Assembly: GCA_947499595.1 (NCBI GenBank)
Contig: CANMOY010000001.1
Location: 186,001 to 250,000 of the forward strand
DNA length: 64,000 nucleotides
Direction: 5' to 3'
Origin: an uncultured Mesonia sp.
GTDB taxonomy: Bacteria; Bacteroidota; Bacteroidia; Flavobacteriales; Flavobacteriaceae
Shown: positions 1 to 8,433 of the stretch, piece after piece
Numbering within the stretch: position 1 is the stretch's first letter
How the letters are laid out: every line of letters begins with the position of its first letter
The notes under the pieces: model-generated
Seen by the model: only the letters and a program-made list of their open reading frames with translations
Told to the model about the DNA's origin: nothing
Database searches by the model: none
Made by a program: the position numbers and the translations under genes

Positions 1-44
1 ATAGTGGAGAGGATAGTGTATATATAGTAAAAAATAAAATATGA
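1..44 (+). CDS. pyrR: PyrR bifunctional regulator/uracil phosphoribosyltransferase, 3' end only
   Basis: Only the last 13 codons are inside the window, read from base 3. They give the acidic-to-basic tail SGEDSVYIVKNKI followed by TGA at 42-44, which resembles PyrR C-termini (DGEDxVxI...). The stop overlaps the pyrB ATG as ATGA, so the two genes are translationally coupled. PyrR next to pyrB is a common pyrimidine operon arrangement. The call rests on a very short tail plus the neighbour, so it is tentative. Confidence 0.6.
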   Translation, partial: SGEDSVYIVKNKI

Positions 45-973
45 GTGAGCTTAGTGTAAATCACTTATTGGGTATTAAATACCTAAAGAAGGAAGATATA
101 GCGTTAATATTTAAAACGGCTAAGCATTTTAAAGAGGTAATTAATAGGCCGATTAAAAAAGTCCCTTCTCTAAGAGATGTTACAATTGCTAATTTGTTTT
201 TTGAAAACAGTACGAGAACAAGACTTTCGTTTGAATTAGCAGAGAAAAGATTAAGTGCAGATGTAGTAAACTTTTCGGCAGCCTCTTCATCAGTTAAAAA
301 AGGAGAAACCCTAGTAGATACTGTAAATAATATTTTAGCTATGAAGGTTGATATGGTGGTTATGCGACACCCTAACCCAGGTGCTGGGATCTTTCTCTCA
401 AAGCAGGTAGATGCCAGTATTATAAATGCTGGTGATGGCGCTCATGAGCATCCTACTCAAGCCTTATTAGATGCTTTTTCAATACAAGAAGAATTGGGTG
501 ATATTGCCGGTAAAAAAGTATTGATTGTTGGTGATATTCTTCATAGCCGAGTTGCTTTAAGTAATATTTATGCACTCCAAAAAATGGAGGCAGAGGTTAT
601 GGTTTGCGGACCAAATACGTTAATCCCAAAGCACCTATATAAGCTAGGTGTAAAAATTGAGACAAATTTAGATCAGGCTTTAGCTTGGTGTGATGTGGCC
701 AATATGTTGAGAGTCCAAAATGAACGTATGGACGTTAATTATTTTCCGAGTACCAAGGAGTATGTAAAACAATACGGTCTTACAAAAAAGCGACTGGAAA
801 AGCTAAATAAAGAACTGGTGATTATGCATCCAGGACCCATAAATAGAGGGGTAGAATTATCTAGTGAATTGGCTGATTCTGATCAGGCTATTATCCTTGA
901 TCAAGTTGAAAATGGGGTGGCCGTTAGAATGGCAGTAATTTATTTATTGGCAGCTAAAATAAAACAATTATGA
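41..973 (+). CDS. pyrB: Aspartate carbamoyltransferase catalytic subunit
   Basis: Catalyses carbamoyl phosphate + L-aspartate to N-carbamoyl-aspartate, the committed step of pyrimidine synthesis, in the cytosol. The 310-residue length is normal for the catalytic chain. Visible motifs are the carbamoyl-phosphate loop ENSTRTR (55-61), the SSVKKGET lysine loop (about 83-90), HPTQALLD (137-144), GDILHSR (164-170) and HPGPINRG near the C-terminus. The start overlaps the pyrR stop (ATGA), and its own stop overlaps the next start in the same way. No pyrI regulatory-chain gene follows, so the enzyme is probably an unregulated catalytic trimer (inference). Confidence 0.97.
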   Translation: MSELSVNHLLGIKYLKKEDIALIFKTAKHFKEVINRPIKKVPSLRDVTIANLFFENSTRTRLSFELAEKRLSADVVNFSAASSSVKKGETLVDTVNNILAMKVDMVVMRHPNPGAGIFLSKQVDASIINAGDGAHEHPTQALLDAFSIQEELGDIAGKKVLIVGDILHSRVALSNIYALQKMEAEVMVCGPNTLIPKHLYKLGVKIETNLDQALAWCDVANMLRVQNERMDVNYFPSTKEYVKQYGLTKKRLEKLNKELVIMHPGPINRGVELSSELADSDQAIILDQVENGVAVRMAVIYLLAAKIKQL

Positions 974-1308
974 TTATAGAAAATAAAGAGAACTATTCCT
1001 TGTTGCGAGATGAAAAAAATGATATCAAGTCTTTTGTAAATTATCTGAAGAATTGCATACCCAAAGATTTTACCAATAAGAACTTGGTTGTTGATATTCT
1101 AAAGTACGGAACCTTAGAGCTTGAAGAATTACTTTTATTCTTAAGTATATCCAATCAACACAGAAAACAAAAATGCTCTTTTGTTATAGTAAATGATACG
1201 ATAATGATTGATCGGGTGCCAGAGGAATTAATAGTTGTTCCAACCTTAAAAGAAGCCGAGGATGTAATTCAAATGGAAGAAATAGAACGTGATCTAGACG
1301 CATTTTAA
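970..1308 (+). CDS. Small acidic protein of unknown function, possibly STAS-like
   Basis: A 112-residue soluble protein without signal peptide or membrane segment. The central part alternates short hydrophobic strands and helices (LVVDILKYG, ELEELLLFLSISNQHR, CSFVIVND, VPTLKEAEDVIQMEEIERDLD), which looks like a small alpha/beta fold of the STAS (anti-sigma-factor antagonist) type. This is pattern recognition only, and there is no obvious phosphorylatable serine motif. It overlaps pyrB by 4 nt (ATGA) and lies 11 nt before ribonuclease Z, so it is translated with both. Function unknown. Confidence 0.8.
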   Translation: MIIENKENYSLLRDEKNDIKSFVNYLKNCIPKDFTNKNLVVDILKYGTLELEELLLFLSISNQHRKQKCSFVIVNDTIMIDRVPEELIVVPTLKEAEDVIQMEEIERDLDAF

Positions 1309-1319
1309 TCCACTATTAT

Positions 1320-2228
1320 ATGCAGCTTACTGTGCTGGGTTGTTATTCGGCAACCCCAAGAACTTTTAATCATACCACATCACAGGTTTTGCAAATCAAA
1401 AATCACTTGTTTTTGATCGATTGTGGTGAGGGTACTCAAGTGCAGCTAAGAAGAAACAAAGTAAAATTTTCACGCATAAAACATATATTTATATCTCACC
1501 TTCACGGAGACCATTTTTTTGGTTTGGTAGGACTTATTTCTACCTTTAACTTATTAGGGCGAAAAACAGATTTACATATATATGGACCTAAAGGAATTAA
1601 AGAAATAATTGTTCTTCAATTAAAATATTCAAAATCTTGGACTTGTTATAATTTGTATTTTCATGAGCTTGAATCCAATAAGCCTCAGGTACTTTTAGAA
1701 GATGATAAAGTAATAGTTGAGACTATACCTCTAAATCATCGTGTTTATACTAACGGTTTCTTATTTAAAGAAAAGCCGGGCGATCGAAAGCTTCTGATGA
1801 ATGAGGTTTTAAATTATGAAATAGATAAAGCCTATTATAAAAGTATCGTAAAAGGCAAAGATATACTTCTTGAAAATGGCGATTTAATTCCCAATGAAAA
1901 ATTAACCGCACCACCTAAACCTACAAAAAGTTATGCATTTTGCAGTGATACGGCATACTACCCTATAATAGTTGAACAAATAAAAAATGCAACAGCTTTA
2001 TATCATGAGGCAACTTTTTTAGAAAGCCACGCCCATCTTTGTGCTACAACTTTACACTCAACAGCAAAACAAGCAGCTCAAATAGCCCAAAAGGCACAGG
2101 TTCAACAATTGATTCTAGGGCATTATTCTACCCGCTATGATGACATTAATAATTTTAAAATTGAAGCGCAGGAGTTTTTTGAAAATGTGATTTGTGCGCA
2201 AGATGGCCTAACAATTACTTTTGATTAA
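1320..2228 (+). CDS. rnz: Ribonuclease Z (tRNA 3'-processing endonuclease)
   Basis: Metallo-beta-lactamase-fold endonuclease that removes 3' trailers from tRNA precursors. The 302-residue length fits the bacterial short form. The zinc motif SHLHGDH is at 59-65. Later ligands lie in CSDTAYY, in YHEATF and in the final LILGHYSTRY. The stretch between the two halves matches the flexible exosite region. It sits 11 nt after the small acidic protein and is probably in the pyrB transcript. Confidence 0.96.
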   Translation: MQLTVLGCYSATPRTFNHTTSQVLQIKNHLFLIDCGEGTQVQLRRNKVKFSRIKHIFISHLHGDHFFGLVGLISTFNLLGRKTDLHIYGPKGIKEIIVLQLKYSKSWTCYNLYFHELESNKPQVLLEDDKVIVETIPLNHRVYTNGFLFKEKPGDRKLLMNEVLNYEIDKAYYKSIVKGKDILLENGDLIPNEKLTAPPKPTKSYAFCSDTAYYPIIVEQIKNATALYHEATFLESHAHLCATTLHSTAKQAAQIAQKAQVQQLILGHYSTRYDDINNFKIEAQEFFENVICAQDGLTITFD

Positions 2229-2267
2229 ATTTGTTTTTCCTTAACTGATAATCTTGTAAATTGCAGT

Positions 2268-2921
2268 ATGGAAAATAAACTACACGACTACCGAAAATCC
2301 TATGAGAAATTTTCTTTAGATCTCGATAAAGAAAATAAGGATCCGATGATGCTCTTTACGGAGTGGTTCAAAGAAATTGATGAAAATGATTTAGCAGACG
2401 AAGTGAATGCTGTAAACTTAACAACAATAGAAACGGACGGTTTCCCGAAATCTAGAATTGTTTTGCTAAAATCTTTCTCTAAAAATGGTTTTATTTTTTA
2501 CACCAATTACAATAGTGACAAGGGGCAAGCTATAGCCAAAAACAATAAGGTAAACCTTAGTTTCTTCTGGCCTCAAGCTGAACGACAAGTGATAATTAAG
2601 GGTTTGGCCCAAAAAGTAGATGCGATAGAATCTGATGCCTATTTTTATTCTAGACCTAAGGGAAGTCAAATGGGCGCAATTGTGTCTAATCAAAGTCACG
2701 AAATTCCAAATAGGGAGTATTTGGAGGCTAAGTTAAGCGCTCTAGAAAAAGCGGTTGCAGAAAATAATATGGAAATAAAACGTCCGGATCACTGGGGAGG
2801 TTACTTAATAAAGCCTATAGAAATAGAATTTTGGCAAGGTAGAGCCAATCGTTTGCACGATAGGTTTTTATTTAGCAAAAATGGAGAGAACAATTGGAGT
2901 AAAAAACGTTTAGCCCCTTAA
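2268..2921 (+). CDS. pdxH: Pyridoxamine/pyridoxine 5'-phosphate oxidase
   Basis: FMN-dependent oxidation of PNP or PMP to pyridoxal 5'-phosphate, the vitamin B6 salvage and final synthesis step. The 217-residue length is typical. FMN-binding segments are SRIVLLK (62-68) and FYTNYNSDKG (77-86). SRPKGSQ (128-134) and the C-terminal substrate motif QGRxxRLHDR (190-199) are intact. A 39-nt gap precedes it and only 5 nt separate it from the phosphatase gene that follows, so it probably heads the pdxH-sixA-ppk1-ppx transcript. Confidence 0.96.
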   Translation: MENKLHDYRKSYEKFSLDLDKENKDPMMLFTEWFKEIDENDLADEVNAVNLTTIETDGFPKSRIVLLKSFSKNGFIFYTNYNSDKGQAIAKNNKVNLSFFWPQAERQVIIKGLAQKVDAIESDAYFYSRPKGSQMGAIVSNQSHEIPNREYLEAKLSALEKAVAENNMEIKRPDHWGGYLIKPIEIEFWQGRANRLHDRFLFSKNGENNWSKKRLAP

Positions 2922-2926
2922 ATTTC

Positions 2927-3427
2927 ATGAAAAGTTTAATTCTTGTTCGTCATGGTAAATCATCGTGGAAAGAAAGTTTGCCAGATAAAATGCGCCCGTT
3001 AAAGAAGCGGGCTTTTAGAGATGCAAATTTAGTCTTGGAAGAGCTAAAACCCAAACTAAAGGTCACAAGTAAAATGCTAGTGTTAAGTAGTACAGCCACC
3101 AGAGCCATAACAACAGCTCAATTGTTTAAACAAGAATTAAATGTTTCAAAAAGTGAGTTTAAAAGGCTAGATGCATTGTATACCTTTAACCATGAAGATG
3201 TAATTGATATAATTCAGCAACAGCATAGTAAATACGATACCATTATGTTATTTGGTCATAACCCAGGGTTTACAAATCTTATAAACCTTTTTGGGGATCA
3301 GCCAATTGTTAATTTTCCTACAACAGGTTTGGTTAAATTAGATTTTCCTAGCATAGAAGATTGGGGCAAATTAACACAGGGTAGGGTGGACTATTGCTTG
3401 TTTCCTAAAAACCTACGGAATGAGTAA
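2927..3427 (+). CDS. SixA-like histidine phosphatase (RHG family)
   Basis: Single-domain histidine phosphatase of 166 residues. The phosphate-accepting LVRHGKSSW has the catalytic His at residue 9, the second arginine lies in STATRA (R59), and the second histidine in FGHNPG (H111). E. coli SixA removes phosphate from histidine phosphotransfer proteins, but many relatives act on small molecules, so the substrate is open. The stop overlaps the ppk1 start (positions 3420-3427), implying coupled translation with polyphosphate kinase. Confidence 0.88.
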   Translation: MKSLILVRHGKSSWKESLPDKMRPLKKRAFRDANLVLEELKPKLKVTSKMLVLSSTATRAITTAQLFKQELNVSKSEFKRLDALYTFNHEDVIDIIQQQHSKYDTIMLFGHNPGFTNLINLFGDQPIVNFPTTGLVKLDFPSIEDWGKLTQGRVDYCLFPKNLRNE

Positions 3428-5489
3428 AAAGTCTGGTTTTAAGTATACCAATAGGGAGATAAGTTGGCTTCAATTTAACGCCCGCGTTTTGCAAGAAGCG
3501 GCCGATAAAAGTGTACCGTTAATTGAGCGATTAAGGTTTTTAGGTATTTTTTCTAACAATTTAGACGAATTCTTCAAAGTACGCTATGCTACGGTCAAGA
3601 GAATTATGCAAGCGGGTAAAGGAGCGAAGAAAGCTTTAGGTGGAATTAGTGCAAAGAAATTATTAAAACAAATCACACAAATAGTTATTGAGCAACAAGC
3701 CCAGAGTTTAGAAATATTAAAAGCAATTCAAGAAGAACTAGAGGTCAATAACATATTTATCATCCGTGAAAACGAAGTAAATCAAGAACAAGCAGCTTTT
3801 TTAAAAGATTATTTTCTACAAAAGGTAAGTCCAGCTTTAGTTACAATAATCTTAGATGAACTTGAAGAAATGCCTAGTTTAAAAGGTAGTGCGGCCTACT
3901 TAGCTATTACTATGCATTTAAAAAACCCAGATGAGGTAAATAGAACCAAGCGTTATGTGCTAATTGAAATTCCTAGAGGTATAGATAGATTTGTTGAGTT
4001 GCCTTCTAATGACGACCGGAAATATTTAATAATTCTAGATGATATAATACGCTATAATCTAAAAAATTTACTGAATATTTTTGACTACAAAAGTATAACG
4101 GCACATATGATTAAAATTACCCGCGATGCAGAATTGGATATGGCTGGTGATTTAGATAAAAGTTATATTGAAAAATTGTTAAGCAGTATAAAAGATAGGA
4201 TTATAGGTGAGCCTGTGCGCTTTGTTTTTGATAAAACCATACCGCGTGATACGCTGAAGTATTTACTTACTAAAATGGGCTTAGATCATTCAGATAGTAT
4301 TATCCCTGGTGGCCGTTATCACAATAGACGGGATTACATGAAGTTTCCTAGCCTGGGAGCAAAACATTTATTATATAAAAAGGTACCTGCTTTACCCATT
4401 AAAGATTTGCCATTACAAGAAAGTCTTTTAAAAGCTATTGCACAAAAAGATTATCTGCAATATACGCCTTACCATACCTTTTCTTATACGGTTAAATTTC
4501 TGCGAGAAGCAGCAATCGACCCTAAGGTGAAGTCTATTAAAATTACTATATATAGACTCGCAGAAGTTTCTCATATCGCGAGTTCTTTAGTAAATGCTGT
4601 GAAAAATGGAAAAAAAGTAACAGTATCAATTGAGTTAAGAGCGCGTTTTGACGAGGCCAACAACATCCGTTATGCTGAACAGATGCAGCGTGAGGGGGTA
4701 AATTTAATATTTGGAGTTCCTGGTTTAAAAGTTCATGCAAAGGCTTGTGTTGTAGAACGTATAGAAGGAAAAAAGAAAAAGAGGTACGGATTTATTAGTA
4801 CGGGAAATTTTAATGAAAATACGGCGAAAATTTATACAGATTTCACGCTGTTTACTTGCAATCAAGATATCTTAAAAGAGGTGAATCAAGTCTTCGATTT
4901 TTTTGAAACCAATTACAAGGTTTCTAAATACAAACATCTTATAGTTTCACCGCATTACTCTCGCAATACATTCACAAGGTTAATTCAGCAAGAGATAGAT
5001 AATGCAAGACAAGGCTTGCCTAGTGGGATTCAATTAAAACTGAATAGTTTATCGGATTATAAGTTGATTGACAAGCTATACGAAGCTAGTAATGAAGGAG
5101 TTAAAATTAAATTAATTGTTAGAGGTATTTGCTGCTTAATTCCTGGAGTGCCTGGAATGAGCGAAAATATTGAAGCCATAAGTATCGTAGATAAATATTT
5201 AGAGCATCCTCGATTATTTATCTTTAATAATGCCAATCAGCCTAAAGTTTATATATCTTCGGCAGACTGGATGACTAGAAATTTAGATTACCGAGTTGAA
5301 ATTTCTTGTCCTGTTTATCAAGAAAACCTTCAGAGGGAGCTTATTGAAACCTTTGAGATTTGTTGGAAAGATAATGTAAAAGCCAGGAAATTCTCTGCAC
5401 AAGAAAACAACCTTTATGTACCGCAGCAAGAGCCTGCAGTACGCAGTCAATTTGCAACTTATGACTACTATTTAGAGAAGATAAATTAA
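3420..5489 (+). CDS. ppk1: Polyphosphate kinase 1
   Basis: Reversibly polymerises the ATP gamma-phosphate into inorganic polyphosphate. At 689 residues it is the usual PPK1 length with four domains. The N-terminal domain starts NREISWLQFNARVLQEA. The catalytic phospholipase-D-like domains hold the phosphoaccepting histidine in KVHAKA (H439) and the second histidine in YLEHPR (H596). FISTGNFNENTA lies between them. It overlaps the upstream phosphatase by 8 nt and is followed 15 nt later by ppx, so synthesis and breakdown of polyphosphate are encoded together. Confidence 0.97.
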   Translation: MSKKSGFKYTNREISWLQFNARVLQEAADKSVPLIERLRFLGIFSNNLDEFFKVRYATVKRIMQAGKGAKKALGGISAKKLLKQITQIVIEQQAQSLEILKAIQEELEVNNIFIIRENEVNQEQAAFLKDYFLQKVSPALVTIILDELEEMPSLKGSAAYLAITMHLKNPDEVNRTKRYVLIEIPRGIDRFVELPSNDDRKYLIILDDIIRYNLKNLLNIFDYKSITAHMIKITRDAELDMAGDLDKSYIEKLLSSIKDRIIGEPVRFVFDKTIPRDTLKYLLTKMGLDHSDSIIPGGRYHNRRDYMKFPSLGAKHLLYKKVPALPIKDLPLQESLLKAIAQKDYLQYTPYHTFSYTVKFLREAAIDPKVKSIKITIYRLAEVSHIASSLVNAVKNGKKVTVSIELRARFDEANNIRYAEQMQREGVNLIFGVPGLKVHAKACVVERIEGKKKKRYGFISTGNFNENTAKIYTDFTLFTCNQDILKEVNQVFDFFETNYKVSKYKHLIVSPHYSRNTFTRLIQQEIDNARQGLPSGIQLKLNSLSDYKLIDKLYEASNEGVKIKLIVRGICCLIPGVPGMSENIEAISIVDKYLEHPRLFIFNNANQPKVYISSADWMTRNLDYRVEISCPVYQENLQRELIETFEICWKDNVKARKFSAQENNLYVPQQEPAVRSQFATYDYYLEKIN

Positions 5490-5504
5490 AAAAATTACAT
5501 TGTT

Positions 5505-6410
5505 ATGCTTAGCATAAAGAAATACGCCGCAATAGACATTGGATCAAATGCAGTACGTTTGCTTATTGCAACCATAACTGAACCCCAAGAACAAGCCCCA
5601 ATTTTTAAAAAGACTTCATTGGTTCGGGTTCCTATTCGTTTGGGTGAAGATGTTTTTCTAAAAGGAAAGGTTTCAGAGTCAAATAAGAAGAGAATGCGAG
5701 ACACAATGCAAGCCTTTGCATTATTGATGAAATCTCATAAAGTTCTTAAGTATAAAGCTTGTGCTACCTCGGCTATGCGTGATGCAGAAAACGGCCAAGA
5801 ACTGGCACAAAACATTAAAGCAGAAACCGGTATAGATATCGAGATTATAGATGGTGAACATGAGGCTGCAATGATTGCAACCACCGACTTGAGAAATCTA
5901 ATACAAAATGATAAAAACTACTTGTATGTTGATGTAGGTGGGGGGAGTACTGAGCTTAGTTTCTTTACGGAAGGAAAAAAACTTGTTTCAAAATCTTTTA
6001 AAATAGGTACAGTACGTTTACTCAATGATAGAGTTGATGATAGTTTATGGGATGAAATGAAGGTTTGGATACAAAAGGTGACTAAAGGCTACACAAAAAT
6101 TTCGTTGATTGGTTCTGGAGGTAATATTAATAACATTTTTAAAAGCAGTGGAAAAAAAATAGGGAAACCTTTAAGTTATTTTTATTTAAGTTCTTATTAC
6201 CAGCTGCTAACCTCTTTAACCTATGAGGAGCGTATCGTTAAGCTTAATCAGAATGCAGATCGTGCCGATGTTATAATACCGGCTACAAAAATTTATTTGT
6301 CTACAATGAAATGGAGTAGGGCGCGTAAAGTTTATGTACCTAAAATAGGTCTAGCCGATGGAATTATTAAATATATGTACAATGAAGAGCAAAAGCAACA
6401 TATATTCTAG
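5505..6410 (+). CDS. ppx: Ppx/GppA-family exopolyphosphatase
   Basis: Actin-like-fold phosphatase releasing terminal phosphate from polyphosphate (or acting on pppGpp). The nucleotide/phosphate loop AIDIGSNAVRLL is at 9-20, ATSAMRDA at 87-94, the acidic IDGEHEA at 115-121 and DVGGGSTELSFF at 143-154. At 301 residues it has only the two-lobed catalytic domain and lacks the C-terminal HD-like extension of E. coli Ppx. Last gene of the pdxH-ppk1 group. Its stop overlaps by 4 nt the stop of the convergent small membrane gene. Confidence 0.92.
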   Translation: MLSIKKYAAIDIGSNAVRLLIATITEPQEQAPIFKKTSLVRVPIRLGEDVFLKGKVSESNKKRMRDTMQAFALLMKSHKVLKYKACATSAMRDAENGQELAQNIKAETGIDIEIIDGEHEAAMIATTDLRNLIQNDKNYLYVDVGGGSTELSFFTEGKKLVSKSFKIGTVRLLNDRVDDSLWDEMKVWIQKVTKGYTKISLIGSGGNINNIFKSSGKKIGKPLSYFYLSSYYQLLTSLTYEERIVKLNQNADRADVIIPATKIYLSTMKWSRARKVYVPKIGLADGIIKYMYNEEQKQHIF

Positions 6411-6571
6411 TCTGAAGGAGGTATTTTCCTAAAACGTATATAAAATATAGCCAACATCATTAATAAGCCAAAACCTCTAAAATAGAAGCCTTCTATATGC
6501 CAAGTGAATAAATTCGCTATAAAAAGAAATAAGCAAAATAATAATAATAACAGCGAGGTGTTTTTGGTCAT
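6407..6571 (-). CDS. Small membrane protein, unknown function
   Basis: I choose the start MTKNTSLLLLL, giving 54 residues and beginning 8 nt after the methyltransferase stop. A longer frame exists upstream but would lie inside the methyltransferase gene. The protein is two hydrophobic segments (SLLLLLFCLFLFIANLF and GFGLLMMLAIFYI) around a short polar turn with HIEG, ending in a basic tail, so it is a probable two-span inner-membrane protein. It is the last gene of the dnaX-miaE-methyltransferase group. No known family recognised. Confidence 0.6.
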   Translation of the reverse strand: MTKNTSLLLLLFCLFLFIANLFTWHIEGFYFRGFGLLMMLAIFYIRFRKIPPSD

Positions 6572-6578
6572 TTTGATT

Positions 6579-7196
6579 TTATTTTTTTTGGAAAATACAT
6601 ATGGTAAAATTTTGGTTTTTTTGGGTGGGTGTTTGATGATCTTCTTCAAAAAAATCAATAAGCTTAAAGTTGTTCCCAAAAATTATTTTTAAAGAGTCTT
6701 GGTTATGTTGTTTAACCGGTAAGCCACTACATTTTTCTGGACCATTTTTACTAAAGCTAGCAATGGCCAGATAGCCATTCTCAGCTACATACTCAGTAGC
6801 TCGTTTAGCATATTCATCAATTTGATTTTCGTCGTTAAGAAAATGAAATGCAGCTCTGTCATACCATAGATCAAAGCTAATTGATGTTTGAAAACTAGTT
6901 ACATCGCTAATTATCCAATTGATTTGTTTAGCATTAGTTCCTAATCTTTTTCTTGCTCTTTCAATCGCATTTTTAGATATATCGAGAACGTGAGCATTTT
7001 TAAACCCTTTTTCAATAAGAAAATCGGCAACAAAACTATCGCCGCCTCCTATGTCAATTATGACCGAATTTGCATTTAACTTTACACGCTGAACTACCTT
7101 TTTAAAAGTATCTACATTGGGCTGGTACCAACTAACAGTATTTAAGGGTTTGTTTTTATAGACGTCTTCCCAATGTTTTTGCATTTTGTTATCCAT
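6579..7196 (-). CDS. Class I SAM-dependent methyltransferase
   Basis: About 205 residues with a Rossmann-type SAM fold. Motif I is VIIDIGGGDSFVADFL, the acidic motif II follows in AHVLDIS, and the later WYDRAAFHFL resembles the catalytic region of thiopurine-methyltransferase-like and other small-molecule methyltransferases. I place the start at MDNKMQKHW (ATG at 7196) because it overlaps the miaE stop by 8 nt, whereas the longer frame to 7217 would overlap by 29 nt. Substrate unknown. Confidence 0.85.
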   Translation of the reverse strand: MDNKMQKHWEDVYKNKPLNTVSWYQPNVDTFKKVVQRVKLNANSVIIDIGGGDSFVADFLIEKGFKNAHVLDISKNAIERARKRLGTNAKQINWIISDVTSFQTSISFDLWYDRAAFHFLNDENQIDEYAKRATEYVAENGYLAIASFSKNGPEKCSGLPVKQHNQDSLKIIFGNNFKLIDFFEEDHQTPTQKNQNFTICIFQKK

Positions 7197-7770
7197 GAAT
7201 ACTATGTGTTTTACCAAGATTTTTCATTATTTCTGCTTCATACTCCAAAAGTTCATTCCACTTTTTATTCACGGTTTCTAAATCACCATATTTTCTGGCA
7301 AATCTTAAAAACATAGTATAATGGTTAGCTTCACTAATCATTAATTTTTTATAGAATAAGCGCAAATCTTTATCTTTTAATTGCTCAGATAATAACTTGA
7401 ATCTTTCACAACTTCTAGCTTCTATTAGTGCAGCATAAAGCAAACGATGTACCATTTGGTCTATTCGGCTTCCTCCCTTTGGGAAAAATTTAAGTAACTC
7501 TATAACATATTTGTCTTTTCGATCTCTTCCTAAAGCAAAACCTCTTTCTAAAATAAGGTCGTGAACCATTTTAAAATGACTCATTTCTTCCTGAACTAGA
7601 CTTATCATCTCTTTAACTAAATCTTCATATTCAGGAAAACTAACAATTAATGAGATAGCGGTAGACGCTGCTTTTTGCTCGCAAAATGCGTGATCTATTA
7701 AAATTTCCTCTATATTTTTTTCAGCTATATTAACCCATCTAGGGTCTGTTGGTAATTTTAGTCCTAACAT
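7189..7770 (-). CDS. miaE: tRNA 2-methylthio-N6-isopentenyl-adenosine-37 hydroxylase
   Basis: Non-haem diiron monooxygenase that hydroxylates the isopentenyl group of ms2i6A37 in tRNA, giving ms2io6A. The 193-residue ferritin-like helical bundle shows the diiron ligands: E31 in CEQKA, E62/H65 in EEMSHF, E117 in LIEARS and E147/H150 in SEANHY. It begins 1 nt after the end of the tau-specific dnaX frame, so it is co-transcribed with dnaX. The miaA and miaB genes it depends on are not in the window. Confidence 0.93.
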   Translation of the reverse strand: MLGLKLPTDPRWVNIAEKNIEEILIDHAFCEQKAASTAISLIVSFPEYEDLVKEMISLVQEEMSHFKMVHDLILERGFALGRDRKDKYVIELLKFFPKGGSRIDQMVHRLLYAALIEARSCERFKLLSEQLKDKDLRLFYKKLMISEANHYTMFLRFARKYGDLETVNKKWNELLEYEAEIMKNLGKTHSIHG

Positions 7771-7771
7771 A

Positions 7772-8433
7772 TTATTTTATATCTAAATCAAACAATCTTC
7801 TTAGTTTTTCTAAGTTGGAATTCTTTTGTACTAATTTGTCAAATTTTTCACGGCTTGTAAATGCATATTTTTTGGCGACCTCCTCATTAACCGCAATTGA
7901 TAAATCTACAAACGAGTTTTTTACCTGATTACGAATATAGCTAATTAGCGGTCCTTGTGCTCTTTCTAGTTCAACTTTCATTGTACTGTTGGGCAGGGTG
8001 ATATGTAAGGTTTTGTCTTTAAGACTTGGTCTATCGGTTTCTAGAATCGAGGCTAGAATTTTCTCTCCTTTCTTTTTTAATTTTAGAACATATTCATCCC
8101 AAGCCAATAGAGCTTCACTCTCCGTAAAACTTTCATTTAATTTTTTGGGCTGGTTTTCTTCTCGTTGCAATTTTTTCTGCTTCAGTTCCTTTTTCTTGTC
8201 AATACTCTTTAAAGACAAACCAGAAACGGATTTTGGTTTAGCTTTGCTTTTGACTTTATTTAAGTTAGAAGCGGGTGGTGGGTTGTGATCTTGCTTGTAA
8301 GGTGTTTTTTGATCTTTTACATTATCAACTTTAGCGTGGGCATGTTCTTGTGTTTCAATAACCTGTTTTTGTTCTTTTTTAACCGAAACAAAGTTACTGG
8401 CAGGAATTATGTAGGGTTCAGCGTTTTTTTTTT
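7772..8433 (-). CDS. dnaX: DnaX tau-specific C-terminal region, reached by slippage at the A10 tract
   Basis: This open frame lacks an ATG of its own: its first in-frame start-like codon is a TTG at 8218, yet the frame stays open back to the A10 run at 8424-8433. Reading one base back, or with one extra A, joins ...EGKKK to NAEPYIIPASNF and gives a 573-residue tau-like protein. The joined part has a proline/lysine-rich linker followed by a compact domain (SEALLAWDEYVLKLKKKGEKI through REKFDKLVQKNSNLEKLRRLF). That is the kind of C-terminal domain tau uses to contact the polymerase. It is therefore not an independent gene. miaE follows after 1 nt. Confidence 0.8.

Noticed and set aside
7197-7217. 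Seven-codon longer N-terminus for the SAM methyltransferase (start at 7217)
   Set aside because: It would overlap miaE by 29 nt; the ATG at 7196 overlaps by 8 nt and begins at the recognisable MDNKMQKHW.
8218-8218. TTG at 8218 as the start of a separate 148-residue gene
   Set aside because: The frame stays open upstream to the A10 tract, the sequence continues the DnaX linker without a break, and no promoter or ATG is present; it is the tau-specific end of dnaX.
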